This document shows positions 10,696 through 23,017 of a DNA stretch of 64,000 bases, one piece after another. Numbering within the stretch: the first letter of the stretch is position 1; the number at the start of each line of letters is the position of its first letter. The translations under genes were made by a program, and so were the position numbers. Origin of the DNA: Prunus persica (lineage: Eukaryota > Streptophyta > Magnoliopsida > Rosales > Rosaceae); contig NC_034012.1 in NCBI RefSeq assembly GCF_000346465.2, forward strand, positions 12,364,972 through 12,428,971. Reading direction: 5' to 3'. The notes under the pieces are model-generated. The model searched no databases and was not told where the DNA came from. It saw only the letters and a program-made list of their open reading frames with translations.

Positions 10696-12560
10696 CTGTA
10701 ATTGACGACACAAGGTGAGAATACTCAAAATTTATAGAGTCGACATTACTTGAAACCCAACAACTTATGCATTAAAGAAGCATGAATCAACATAAATTGG
10801 TATGATTTTGGGAGAAAACGTGATTTAGGGATATGTTTGATATATTTGTCTTTTCTATTCAATGGCTGTTTGGGCCAAAATTCTGTGCACCCAGCCCAAC
10901 GCTACAAAGCCCAGAATAACAAAGACAAAAACGCTAGGGCCCGAGAAGTCTGGACTCTAAAAATAAACGGGAACCAAAGGTCCAAAATCCAACAAAAGCC
11001 CGGCCTAGAACCTATCTCAAGCTTGGGCTTCGAAGAAACTAAATTGGGCTTGGCATGATCAAAGTAAAAAGTGGAAACCCAAAAGGAAACAGAGCCCACG
11101 TGATTTTTTTTCTCTGACTTGGAAAAGCCAAACAAATTCAACTGGGATGATAAAAGAGTTGACAGAGGCAGGCAAAAAGAAGGGATGTCTCTGATATCTC
11201 TGCCACCACAAGATCAAGACCCTTTTATATATTCGGAGATATTGTTTCTACTCCAAAGAAACCACCATCTTTCAAGGGATACGCATGCTAAAGTTCTCAA
11301 AAAGAGATAAGCAGGAAAACAGGGAGTTGTTCAAACTGGAAAAAGCAAACTGAACATCACGGTTTGAGCTCCCACAAAGGGGCAGTTGGAATTAAAGATG
11401 GGTAAGGTTCTCTTCCAAAAAATAGAGAAATGATTGGTCTTAAAAAGAACTGACTATTGAAAACCTATCTGTCAGAAATTGATAAAAATCCCTTCTTCTT
11501 TATATTTAAAAAAATGAAAGATCTTTTGAGAATTTTTGCCGCCCATTATTGAAAGAAAGAAACCCTACTCCAGAACATTTCTTATAAATATAAAAAGAGG
11601 GTAAACAGAGCAAGGAATTATTCAACAATCAATCAAACAATCAGAAATCAACCAAAGGCAAAAAACTCAAATATGATCACTTGATCACTAAGAACCTTCA
11701 AATAAACTGGAGCAACCAGAAGCTCATTTGAGCCACAAAAGAAGCTAGCTATAGATCAGAACTTCCAAAGTTCAGGCCAAAGTTCAGGCTTAGGGAAATA
11801 AGTCATTCAAAACGAGATTTCTCTCGTTACAAATTTGGCTCAGTAAAAGCCAAGACAAGCAGAGTTTGAGTTTTCACAAATATGAAAACCTCAACAAATT
11901 TTACAGTGCAGTTCCAGCTTATTAAGTCATCAAGTACAACCACTTTTGCCCCTTCATACTAAAGAAGCCACAGTTCTACCCACTCAAAAGCCTCCCAAAG
12001 CTTGAAGTAGATTAAAGCTCTGCCAAAATTGAACTTTGGTATCAATTTATAGCTAAAGCTAAGCAATTGAAGTTGTTAATAGCCCAGTCCAGCATGAATG
12101 TACTCGGTTCAACCCGGATCAAAAGTTTTTACCCAAGCAGAAATGGGATTCCAGCCGTCTTTTTTTGTCTTTCTAGAGTTGATTTTTCCCTTTTTAATTT
12201 TGTAGAAGGCAGTTCTGCCTAAAACAGTCCACTTTATTATCATCTATTTGGCTAGAACTACCAATTTTATATTGTGATAAATTATGAAGTCCTCACCAGT
12301 TTGAGGCAAGAAAAAAACTTACTTGGGAGATATTCTTCACCCAAATTCACAATCGCTTGTTTAGAAATCAGTAACTTGGGGTGCAAGTTATCTATATCAA
12401 AGAAGTCTGCCAGGATTTTTCATTGTTAGCAGTGGCACGCTCGCACACCAAAGAAAATTGGCTTGTTGACTAGTCAATGGTTTTCAAGGCAATGGGGAAC
12501 TTTGCCCTTCCATCACAGGAGTAAAAATAAAACGGGTGAACAATGGCGCACATGTTGTAA
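10696..12560. other. Long non-coding stretch, possible old LTR/leader sequence
   Basis: No convincing gene. A TATA-like CTTATAAATATAAAAAGAGGG near 11580 is followed by an A/C-rich leader, which looks like an LTR or 5'-untranslated region, but no partner LTR, primer-binding site or protein domain was found. Short ORFs near 10837 and 11119 look like chance. Confidence 0.35.
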
Positions 12561-13003
12561 GAGCATCTATAATCATACTCCCTTTTTTCAGTTAAAATTT
12601 AACTAAAAACACACGAAAGTTAGTTTAGGGAGTCATAAATATTATAGTTATTTTTTAATTCAATATGATTGATTCATCTATACATATATACAGTCCCGAT
12701 CTCTTGGACCACAAGAGTCCAAGAGATTGTGAAGTCCTTTTTCTCTCGTCGGATTTAGGAGCTCCTAAAAGTCTCCCTATTTTAGGGCATCCATAATGAC
12801 CTCCCTAAATCACCTCTTTAGACAAATTTTATGGAGTAATTGGAAAAATATAACTCCAACCATGCTCATTATCCACCTCCAGCATGATTGTAGATGCTCT
12901 TAGGAGGTGGATAGGGAGTATAGTTGGAGTTATATTTTTCCAATTCCTCCCTAAAATTTGTCTAAGAATGTGGTTTAGGGAGCCCGTTGTGGATACTCTA
13001 AAA
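12561..13003. mobile_element. Compound Harbinger/Tourist-like MITE with long hairpin
   Basis: A unit with ends GAGCATCTATAATCATACTC and its inverse (ATGATTGTAGATGCTC) spans 12561-12899. It matches the family copy at 29612-30007 (GAGCATACACAATGGGCTCC). A second end-piece runs from 12902 to TGTGGATACTCTA at about 13001. The segment 12780-12880 is the imperfect inverse of 12902-13003, so about 95 bp can pair as a stem. There is no coding sequence. Confidence 0.7.
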
Positions 13004-13446
13004 ATCTTTTATCTTGTGGACATAAGATTTGCTTACTTTGCCACATTACTGGATTTATAGACTATAATCAACAATAGACAATTGATGTCCCGCGTCCATT
13101 ATATCTTCATAAAATTGGACCTATTTCCAAGAAGTCCTAATATTTTTCCTAATATGTCATACTTGTCTCGATTGGTTTACTTATATTGGTTTTTATTATT
13201 GGTAAGGTGTTTTATTTTATAGAGCATCCCAACAAAAACATATTCGTTTTTATTATCCAATAATTATTATTAGTTCCTGCACACAGAATAATAAAAAAAT
13301 CATTAATTTATCATTTTTTAATAGGTGTTCACCTGATATTTTCATCCAAAAAGTCCGGGGTGATCTTATATATGGAGCACCCTACAAACTTTTTATTTGT
13401 GAAGCACAAACACAACACCACCTAAATAATTAAGAAGTGGAAGAAG
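13004..13446 (+). promoter_or_regulatory. Putative promoter region of the P450 gene
   Basis: AT-rich region upstream of the P450 start. A TATA-like box (CTTATATATGG, about 13366-13376) lies roughly 75 bases before the ATG, and a CACCACCT-rich leader precedes the start. No other motif is claimed. Confidence 0.4.
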
Positions 13447-14382
13447 ATGTTAAATCTCCTGAATGAAACCTTCTCAAGCTTGTTGCAACCTTTTTCCTTC
13501 AAGTATTTAGCACTTCTTGCAATTTTCCTCATCCTTATATACAAATGGTTCTCCACTTCCGCAAACTCATCACCACCTTCTCCGCCAAAGCTCCCCATCA
13601 TTGGAAACCTTCACCAACTAAGACAGCACCTTCAGCGCTCTCTTCAAACCCTAGCTCAACGCCACGGGCCACTCATGCTCCTCCATTTCGGAAGTGTGCC
13701 GGTCCTTGTGGTCTCCTCAGATGAGACTGCCCGCGAGATCATGAAAACCCATGACATCACATTCGCCAACAGACCCAAGAACACCTTCTTCAAGAAGTTT
13801 TGCTACAACTTCAAAGACGTGGCCTCGGCTCCTTATGGTGAGTATTGGAGGCAGATGAAAAGTATATGCGTCTTAAATCTCCTTAGCAACACAAGGGTTC
13901 GTTCTTTTCGTGCCGTAAGAGAAGAGGAAACTAAATCCATGATCGACAATATAACTAAGCACTGCTCCTCATCCCCCTCCTCAGTATCATCAGCGGTTAA
14001 TTTAAGTGAAATGCTCGAGACGCTTACGAATGATGTTATCTGTAGAGTGGCTCTTGGGAGGAAGTACAGCGATGACGGGGAACGTGGGAGGACGTTTAAG
14101 AAGCTTGCCGGGGAGCTGACGTTGGTGATGTCGCGTATCCATATTGGAGACTATATCCCATGGCTTGCCTGGATCGCCCGTCTCAATGGTTTGGACGCCA
14201 AGTTTGACGATCTGGCTAAACGGTTCGATGAGTTTTTAGAAATAGTTGTTCAAGAACATATGGATGAATTTGATGGTCTTACCAAGAATGAGGACCAGAA
14301 GGATCTTGTGGACGTTCTGCTTTGCCTTCAGGCTGATTCTCCTATTGATAGAGTTAGTATCAAGGCTGTCATCTTGGTAATT

Positions 14383-14386
<4 letters not shown>

Positions 14387-14440
<54 letters not shown>
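14387..14440. repeat. (CT)27 microsatellite at the P450 intron start
   Basis: Pure CT run beginning 10 bases after the 5' splice junction (14376/14377). Confidence 0.97.
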
Positions 14441-14443
<3 letters not shown>

Positions 14444-14978
14444 ACATGCATAGTGGTGTTGGATTGTCTTATCTTTCTCACCATAGTAATGCTAGAATTA
14501 CTCAGTTTGTTCGAAGAATGATGTTACAATATGCTTGTTATGTGATCATATCTAAAGAAATAAATAAGTTTTAACCAAAATTGAACCATATCTGAAATTT
14601 TTTATTGTCAAACTCGTGCTAGCCAGCCAAGAAACAGAAAGAAAAAGATGTGTTGTGTGACAAGAGACTAGTAATATTAAAAAGAAAACATTTTGTAAAA
14701 AACTAATATAAGTCAAACATTTTGGACTAATTTGATATTTTAAAGGCATATTTATTGATATGCCTCTTATGTTGTACCCAAAATCTCAATTTGCCCCTAC
14801 AATTTCAACTAAGTCAATGTGCCCCCTATGCTTTCATTTCGTGTTCGACATTCACTCATTCCGTCAATTTCTTTGGTAACACCGTTAATTTGTTGACTTG
14901 ACATGGGTATTTTAGTAATTTTAGCTATTTAAAAATTCAACTTATATTAGATTGTGGTCTTCTAATATTTCTTTGAAG

Positions 14979-15096
14979 AGCACATATGGCTTAGCCAAGT
15001 TGGCTAGAGCGGATGTGCTCCCACTCTGCACCCGAGTTCGAATCCCGCTCCCTATAATTTAGAGTTGAACATCGCTTGTATAAAAATAAAAAAAAA
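14979..15096 (+). mobile_element. tRNA-derived SINE in the P450 intron
   Basis: The 118-bp body contains an RNA polymerase III A-box (TAGCCAAGTTGG, about 14992-15003) and B-box (GAGTTCGAATCCC, about 15034-15046), ends in an A-rich tail, and is flanked by perfect 9-bp duplications TCTTTGAAG at 14970-14978 and 15097-15105. It is in the same orientation as the P450. Confidence 0.88.
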
Positions 15097-15808
15097 TCTT
15101 TGAAGCAGGAGTATTTTCAGGGTTTTTGAATGTTTCAAGCCTTCTACCTTTTTATATATATAGATATATAGATAGATAACATCCTAACCCCAATTCTTTG
15201 GGGTTTATATATAATTTTCCATTAACTTTTAATCGATTTTTACCATTAAAATTATTGTAGGATGTGTTTGTTGGTGGCACTGATACCTCATTTACACTCC
15301 TAGAGTGGACAATGTCCGAGCTTTTAAGGCATCCAAGAATCATGGAAAAATTGCAGAATGAGGTACGGGGGATAGTGGGCAAGAAAACAGACATAATTAC
15401 AGAGGATGATTTGGTTGGAATGCACTACTTGAAGGCAGTTATCAAGGAGACTCTTCGCCTACATCCTTCAATTCCATTGCTATTGCCCAGGCTATCCACC
15501 CAAGATGCACAAATAAATGGCTACGACATTAAAGCCAACACACAAGTTATAGTGAATGCATGGCAAATTGGAAGAGATCCCAAGTCATACAACAAACCAG
15601 AGGAGTTCGAGCCAGAAAGGTTCTTGGACAGTGCCATAGATTATAAAGGTAATTACTTCCACTACATTCCATTTGGGGCTGGCAGAAGAGTTTACCCAGG
15701 AATTCAGTTTGCCATGGCTGTCCAAGAGATTGCTTTGGCAAATTTAGTGCACAAGTTCGACTGGGCGCTGCCTGATGGCGCAAGAGGGGAGGACTTAGAC
15801 ATGACTGA

Positions 15809-18379
15809 TGTAAAGACCCAAACCTAAAATTCACATGTAATTAGTAATTTATTATGTGGAAAGACAATTTTGCCCTTTGACTCACTTATGAACTCAATGT
15901 TGACTTTTTGACCGAAAAGGAATTTGACAATTCCACATACACCGTTGCGTAGAGCACGACGACACGAGTTCATAGACACGAAGTAAGCTCGAATCGGAGT
16001 TGTAACGAAGAAAATACGATTAAAAATATCGAGGGGCAAAATGGTAAATTGAAAAATCAGATTTTATAAAACCTCTCTCTCTCTCTTTCTCTCTCCCCGA
16101 GCCCTCCTCCCTCTCTGTTTCGTTCTCTCCCTCCCGTCGCCCTCCAAGTGCAGCGCCGCCACTACCGGCCACCACAAGCCCCAACACCGGTACCAACCTG
16201 ACCGGCCCGACCCCGCCGTCACGTCGCCGCCCACTCCCGCCGCGAGCTGCTCGCCAGTCGCCGGAAACGGCAGGAATTCCGCCGGTTTTGTCAAAATTTC
16301 CAACCGCTCGTTCTCCCTCAATTCTCAACCAAATCTTTCGAGTAAGGTATGGATTCTCATCTATTTTTCGTGCTCTAGCTGATGGTTGGATAGGTTTTTA
16401 TCAATTTTAGCCGTAGATTGCCCAGTTTGTAAATTGAAGTTTCAGCCGATTTTCGGCCTCTGTTTTCGGCCACTTCCAGTCACTTTTTGGGGTAGGTCCA
16501 AGAACAAAAGTGACTCCAAATGGGGTGTTTTACCTAGGATAGGAGTTTGGAGTCCTGGTTCCGAGATTTTTCGACCACCCGAAATCGCTTAAGACACCCA
16601 AATCTGCCCGCGCGTGCTGGGGCGCATGGGCGAGGGTGGTGAAGTAATTTTGTACAGTTTTGTGACCCTTAGGTCGTCACGAGCGCATAGGAATTCGCGG
16701 ATCTCAATTTGGATACCGTTTGAGTCTTGAACGGATTTTCCATATTGTGCGATTACCGGGTTCAATACTGTTGAGCCGTTGGATCGTAATCAATTTTAGA
16801 TATGTTACTCTAGATAATTTTAGAAACGTGTAGGATTCGACGGATTGTGAATCGGAGTCCCGGATACTCCGAAAACGCGAACCCTAGGGCTAGGGTTTAG
16901 AAATTATGCGATTACAGGATTGTGTTCAATCCGACCGTCCGATTGACATTCATACCCTCGGGACATGTGTCCTAAATATATTGGACCTTCTAGCGGCATC
17001 CGGATCATATTGTACCCGTGGGGTTCCGGATTGACTGTTTGGACTTTAGCGTTTTTTGAGTCCCAGGATACCGCTAAACGATCCCACGTGGAAGGAAAGC
17101 TGTTGTGGGCATAGGGATCACTTTAAATTGACGCACGTACTTTTAGGAGCCGGGGGTAGGGTTTTTTTTTAATTTAATACTATATTGTATTAATAGAATA
17201 TTATGGTCATTGAATCAGGCACCCGGGCACCAGTTGACCCGCAGGAGGGACCTTCCAGAGGTCCAGCTAACTCGGACTATCAGTGAGTGGACTCTTTGTT
17301 TTTATAAATGAATTTACTCAGTTCAGTTTCAGTTAAGCAGTTCAGTTTCTGTTATAAGTTGTTTTATGCTGTTAAATATTTTATGTTACATGCTGCCGAG
17401 TGAAGTTTCCTTTTAAGAATATAGGAAAAGATATTCTCGTTAATTATCAGATAAATGGCAGTAGAATTTTAAAGGTTACAGAAAGTTAATTATTCGTAAG
17501 ATTTTCTTCAGAAACTTTATATTTTCTTAAACCACCTTGTACCCAGTTATTACATGTTGCCTTCGGATTATATTTGTTGCCTTCGGTTTAGTCAGCATGC
17601 TTGACAGTTGCCCCACGAGTTCCTTGGTACCCGAACGCGTGTGGAGCGAGTAATGCGGATAAAGGCGGACTACGGTTCCCTGAATCCTGCGAGTTGCGGC
17701 TCAGACTGACCTCGTGTCACTGAGACCTGCGAGTATGTGTCACCCATGGTGATGCAAGGAATTGACGAATCTAAGGAATTGACGGACATAGGGTACACCT
17801 CGGTGATAGTTTTAAAGTGTTTTCAAATGTATAGTTATATACATGCATTGATTTCAGAAATAAAGAAAATAAGCTAGTTTGTATATTTGTTTTTACAGTG
17901 GGGTTAGTATGTTCATATGGTATTTTCTAAGCTTTGTTTTTGGGTCCACTCACCCTTCTTGTTGTTTTGCGCCCCCAGGCAGTAGACGTGCACAGGAATC
18001 CACCACCGGGCCACTTCCCATCTTCCGCGCCTTTCTTCTGATGTAGGATTTTGTTTTGTAAACAGATCCACTCTTTTGTACATTTAGTAGTCGCTCTGAT
18101 GTTTTGCCCTAAACTGAGATGTGAACTGTTGGAATGTATATATACATATGCTGGCAGTTGGTTGTATATTTGTATACTTGTTGGCAGGTGAAAATGTTTT
18201 GGTATTGAGCCAATTACAAGGGAAACTCTGCCGATTTTTCGGTAGAAGTCAACCTTGTTATTTTATCGTGTTTGGTATAGATGGGCAAATAGGTCATTTG
18301 TGCCCGACATTTGCCAGGTGTCGGACACGCACAGGGTCTGACTCGGATTCCAAAGCGGAAGTTGGATCGGATCCTGTCA
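15809..18379 (+). mobile_element. Solo LTR (Gypsy-like, 2571 bp) inserted in the P450 coding sequence
   Basis: Begins TGTAAAGACCC and ends TCCTGTCA, flanked by perfect 5-bp duplications ACTGA (15804-15808 and 18380-18384). It aligns end to end with the 3' LTR at 47738-50296. Inside are a TATA-like TTTTATAAAACC near 16063, a CT-rich tract, a GC-rich leader, GGTATGG near 16347, and a late CCCCCAGGCAGTAG block near 17975. No internal retroelement sequence is present, so it is the product of LTR-LTR recombination. Confidence 0.95.
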
Positions 18380-18451
18380 ACTGAATCTACTGGGGCAAGC
18401 GTTCGCAGAGTATATCCTCTTAAAGTTGTTGCTATTCCATATTTGGGCTAA

Positions 18452-18755
18452 TATAGTGTTGGTGTATCCGAACTAGATTTCGTTTATTCACAACAAATAA
18501 GAAATTATCATATCTTACGCTATTATTTGGTAATCAAAATTTGAAATAATGGTATTGATATAAATATGTATCTATTAAGAAAAGTGTGGAATTGCTTGTG
18601 GTCTCACTGAGGATTTAGTTGTTGAAATGTCCATTGTTTGGTTTCCCAGGAAAGGATTTTCTAATAAACTCTCACTTTGTCTTTTATTTATTTATTTAAA
18701 GGATATAATTAAGGGAAGCCAAGAACGCATAATTACCATATCGTGTATCCTTCTT
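18452..18755. other. 3' flank of the P450, nothing recognised
   Basis: AT-rich sequence between the original P450 stop and the CACTA end. It probably holds the P450 3' untranslated region; no distinct signal is claimed. Confidence 0.4.
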
Positions 18756-20185
18756 CACTACTACAAAAAGTGAAAAAGACGACCAGAAAACAACGACGGT
18801 CTAAGTGAAAACCGTCGTGGTTTTTAAAAAGACGACGGTTCTAAAAACACCGTCGTGTAATACCACCTTAGACAACTAAAAAATGGAGATTCAAATGGCT
18901 GTTCAAAAACAACGACGTACCTAATTAAACAACCGACGTCTATTTGAAACAGATTTCCGCAGTGTAAAATCAAAGCCAACAAAGAACGGCAGAAGTTATG
19001 AATCGACCGACGTAGAAAGTAAAGACGACGATTTCAATAAAAGCCGCCGTTTTTACTCATAAAATAACACGACGAGGTTTCGTATAAGACGCCATATAAT
19101 TACAAACAAATCCACGGCTTTAAAATACAAAATATCGCCGTATTAAATTAATGTACAACGACGGAAAATATAAATATATCGATGTCATTCTCGTATAGTT
19201 CTACGACGTTATCTTTAAATCGTACTATAAAATTTAACGTCGTATTTATTCATTTTATACGTCGTACCTTTAATTTAAACCGTCGTCTTAATAAGAATTT
19301 TTGTTAACAATTTTTTTCTTTGATTTTCTTATCCTACGTCGGTAGATCTACTTAATGACAAGAATTGAAATAACCACGACTGTTTATATAGAAAACCGCC
19401 GACATAATCAGATTTTTCTGAGATCCCAAGGATTACGAAATCTTACCAGATGGAACTCTGTTCCACATCATAATCTTAACAGATGACACAGATTTGCAAT
19501 CAGAGAGACAATTTTTTGGAAGTTGATGATGTGTGTGCGTCTGTGTATCTACAAATATTATACCTAACGTCGTTGCAAATTTGCAATCAGAGAGACAATT
19601 TTCAACGACAGTTATATTATACCTAACGACGTTTAAAAAACAAATCAACGTCGCTCAACAAATATATTACGTCGTCTTAGTCTTACTTAAGACGACAAAA
19701 AACGACGACAGTAATACAAAAACAGTCGTTGTTTTTATATTCTTATTTTATTTAAATTTGTCATCCAAAAAAGAAACTTTACATATTCCAGAACATTAAT
19801 TTCCTTCATTTTAAATTTCCTCCGAAAAAAAAACTCTATTTATAACGCACTGTAATTGAAAAATAAACTGAAAGGTCACGGGAAAAAAAATTCTATTCAT
19901 AATTTAAAAATTCAAATCCACGTCGGTTATATTAAACCTAACGACGTTAAATGAAAAGATTCCACGTCGCAAAACAAATATTGCGTCGTGTTAGTTAAAA
20001 ACGACGGCATAACAAAAAACCGTCGTTGTTTCAAAATGAATTAATTTAAAATTTCTTCGGGAAAGCAAAATCTATTTATAATTTCCTCGGGTTAGTAATA
20101 TTGCGTCGTATTAGTTTACAAATTCTAGAACATTAATTTTCCTCATTTTAAATTTCCTCAGGAAAGAAAAATCTATTTTAAATTC

Positions 20186-21136
20186 TAGAACATTATCGAC
20201 CCTGCTACAGTTAGTGCCAACTCTGGGACAATAGCTGACAGATCACGATTGGTAGCAGCTCGACTTCAGAAGACTGATGGTGAACAGATTTTCATGATGC
20301 CTTACAATCCAGGGTTAGTCTCCTTAACATGATTTTGTTTTTATGATTTTCAATAAATGACAGCGTATAAACTAACCACGTCGGTATTTTATTTTATTGA
20401 GTCGTTTGAAACTACTAACCACGTCGGTGTTTTATTTTATTGAGTCGTTTGAAACTACTAACCACGTCGGTAGTTATTTATCGTCGTGATAAATATATAA
20501 TGTCGTCGATTGCTACTTTATTTCGTCGTGTGAAATATTATAATACGTCGTTTTTGTAAATAACCGTCGTTTTTATATTAATTTTGTGCAGCCGTCATTG
20601 GATCTTACTGATTGTGAGAGCAAAGAGGGAAACCGTCTATTTTCTGGATCCTCTGCCCGGAAATCGTGTGGTCGATGAAGAGAGCAAAAACATCGTGAAC
20701 AGTGCTATAAAAATATATAATTCTCACATAGCCAGAGCAGGCCGTAAAGTAGTAATTTGGAAAACTCTGTCAGGCACACCAAAGCAACCCAGTAGTGTCG
20801 AATGTGGGTATTATGTGATGCGCTTCATGAGGGACATCATCATGGATCCTTCCTTGGCGTTTGAGAAGAAGGTAAGAAGAAATTACCTTCATATATTTTA
20901 CGTCGTTTTTTGTATTATCAACGACGGTCATGTAAAATTACTGTCGTTGAATAGATATACTACGTCGGTTATGAAAAATATCGTCGTCTGTGATTGAATT
21001 TCTTTTTATTTATAAACCCTAATAGTCATTGTTTATGCAGTATGCCAAGGGAAAACAGGAAGCGCCATACCCCCAAGAAGCAATTGATGAAGTCCGGAAT
21101 GAATGGGCAGAGTTTGTTTGCCTTCACATGGAATAG
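20186..21136 (+). pseudogene. Ulp1-like cysteine protease (Peptidase C48) gene carried by the CACTA element, 5' partial
   Basis: Three joined exons, about 20186-20313, 20592-20871 and 21041-21136, with GT...AG borders and a stop at 21134. The protein has IDPATVSANSG, then GEQIFMMPYNPG, RHWILLIV (catalytic His), VYFLDPLPG (Asp) and SSVECGYYVMRFMRDI (catalytic Cys), ending EWAEFVCLHME. This is the C-terminal catalytic domain of SUMO/NEDD8-type proteases, which plant CACTA and some MULE elements often carry. The upstream exons were not found, so it is at least N-terminally incomplete. The introns are themselves loaded with the CGTCGT motifs. Confidence 0.8.
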
Positions 21137-22559
21137 GGGAATTATTGAACACTTGATATTTATGTATAATGTACAAATTTTGTCTATAATATATAATGTA
21201 AAAATTTGTTGAGGTTTTCTTAAATTAAAAAAAAAAACATACATACAAATTGCGTAACCGACGTGTAATACTTTTCCAACGACCTAATAAAGTCAAAAAC
21301 CGTCGTTTTTTGTTGTTTCGTTTTAAACAAATCTGACGTAAAAGGATATTTAGACGACGTTCTTTGAACAATTGAGTCGTTTATGGTTTACAACGTCTTC
21401 AATTTCTTAAGGGTTCAGGGTAGTACTTTGTAACGACAGCGGTTAAGTCATGGAATATATATTTTACGTCGGATAGTTAAATATCCGCCATGGTTTCTCA
21501 TTTAAACGACGTCATTTTAACAACTTAGTCGTCTATTACAATTTATTAACACCGACGTGGTTTGTTGTTGTGATAAGAATATTTTATTATTTTTATATCA
21601 AAATATTCAAAATAAATTTAAAATAAATCAGAAAAATGCAAAGTCAACTCCTATGAAGTCATTGATATATTTTCTTCCCCCTAAACCTTGAAAAAAATTC
21701 ATTTTGAATAACAAAAATTTAAAATGACCATCCAAAATAAAATTGTTTTGATGAGTCATAAAATCACTTCTAGTTTTATGGTTTAGGGTTTAGAGTCTAG
21801 GGTTTAGAGATTAGGGTTGTTATTTATTGGGGTTTATTTTTAAAGTATAATTTTTGGGTAGTCTAGGGTATATATTAGGCTGTAAAACCATAAACCCTTT
21901 TATAAACTTAATTTTTTAAATTATATAATTTAGTTTTAAGGGTTTAGGGTATTAATTTTTAACGACGGTGGTTGAGTCGTAGAATACATATGTTACGTCG
22001 TGCAGTAAAATATCCGACATGGTTTCTACTTTAAACGACGTCATTTTAATATGTAAATCGTCTATTATAATTTACAACGTCTTCAATTTCTTAACCCCGA
22101 CGTGGTTTTTCAGTCGTCTTTATATCAAAATATTCAAAATAAATTTAAAATTAATCCGAAAAATGAAGCGTCAAAATAAACGGCGTTACGTTCAGTGTTT
22201 CCGTCGTGGAATATTACATTTACGTCGGTTCTTGTAGAACTTTCGCCATGGTTTTTCTTTCGACGTTTTAAAGAGCGCGCTCTCTAAAAATTTTCATGCG
22301 ACCTAAATTTTTTAGATTTGGCTCTTATTCTTATACTTCTAACCCTGAACCCTAAAATTTTTAGATTTCGCGCAACATAACATTTCGCTCTCTCACTTCT
22401 GCTCTAATTAAAAGTTGCACTCTCCAGGCTCCGTCGAATATGTGAGCTCGTCCAACCTGTAAGTACAAACCCTATCTTCCCCTTGTAAATTCATTGAATG
22501 ATATTAGGTTGTTTTGTTAAAGGGTTTTAGGTATATGCTTTGCGATCTGTTAATAATGT

Positions 22560-22650
22560 GCTTATAGGTATGGGTTCATGGATTTTCTGTTTAATGGGTT
22601 CATGGATTTTCTGTTTAATGGGTTCATGGATTACATTATCTGTTATGTTG
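22560..22650 (+). repeat. Short tandem repeat (GGTTCATGGATTTTCTGTTTAAT unit)
   Basis: Two full units of about 27 bases and a third partial one inside the CACTA element, just before the transposase remnant. The open frame here (MDFLFNGF repeated) is only the repeat read through. Confidence 0.75.
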
Positions 22651-23017
22651 AATTGGGAATGGATTTAATTTTGTCGGATCTTTTAATCACCCTATGTTAT
22701 GTTGAATTGGGAATGGATTTATTGTTTTCATGCTTGGTTTCATGTATATGTTGGTTTCTTGCTTGGTTTCATATATATGTTGTGTTCTTAATGGGTTTTG
22801 GGTTCTTGAAAATAAACTGAGACACGACGCCTTTTTAGGCATACGACGACGATTACACGACGGTTTTTTTTAAACTACCGTCGTTGTATTACTTATACAC
22901 GACGGTTTTTTCATAAACCGTCGTTTGTATTACTTATATTAGACGACGTCTGTTGAAAATCCGTCGTCTATATATGCCAAATACGTCTATTTTTGTTTAA
23001 AACCTGTCGTCTCTGTT

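Larger units (their letters stand above)
13447..18451 (+). pseudogene. CYP71-type cytochrome P450, disabled (Cys-to-Tyr haem site, solo LTR in last exon)
   Basis: Plant microsomal monooxygenase of the CYP71 clan. Exon 1 is 13447-14376 (310 codons). Exon 2 starts at 15261 and is split: 15261-15808, then the solo LTR, then 18385-18451. The intron is GT...AG, phase 0, at the usual CYP71 place before the I-helix. Visible parts: membrane anchor at residues 18-33, PPSPPKLPIIGNL hinge (43-55), WRQMK in the C-helix (134-138), I-helix GGTDT (315-319), KETLR (372-376), FEPERF (426-431). The haem loop reads [10 protein letters not shown]: the invariant cysteine is Tyr455 (TAC at 15693-15695). Reading into the LTR gives VKTQT and a stop. 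The original tail (ESTGASVRRVYPLK..., stop at 18449) resumes in frame after the LTR, for a total of 514 codons, normal for the family. Loss of the haem thiolate and the substrate-recognition tail makes catalysis very unlikely. The substrate is unknown; terpene synthases downstream suggest terpenoids, by inference only. Confidence 0.92.

Noticed and set aside
14985..15060. Possible tRNA gene
   Set aside because: It has A- and B-boxes but no proper cloverleaf, ends in an A-rich tail and has 9-bp target duplications, so it is a SINE.
16020..16592. Open frames in the GC-rich LTR leader (also at 8114-8818 and 47979-48747)
   Set aside because: They are present on both strands, Ser/Pro/Arg low-complexity, and coincide with conserved LTR sequence. 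No independent evidence of a protein.
15809..18379. Full-length retrotransposon in the P450
   Set aside because: No primer-binding site, coding region or second LTR between the ACTGA duplications; it is a solo LTR.
22578..22820. Small membrane protein with repeated MDFLFNGF
   Set aside because: The frame is produced by a short tandem DNA repeat in the CACTA non-coding part.
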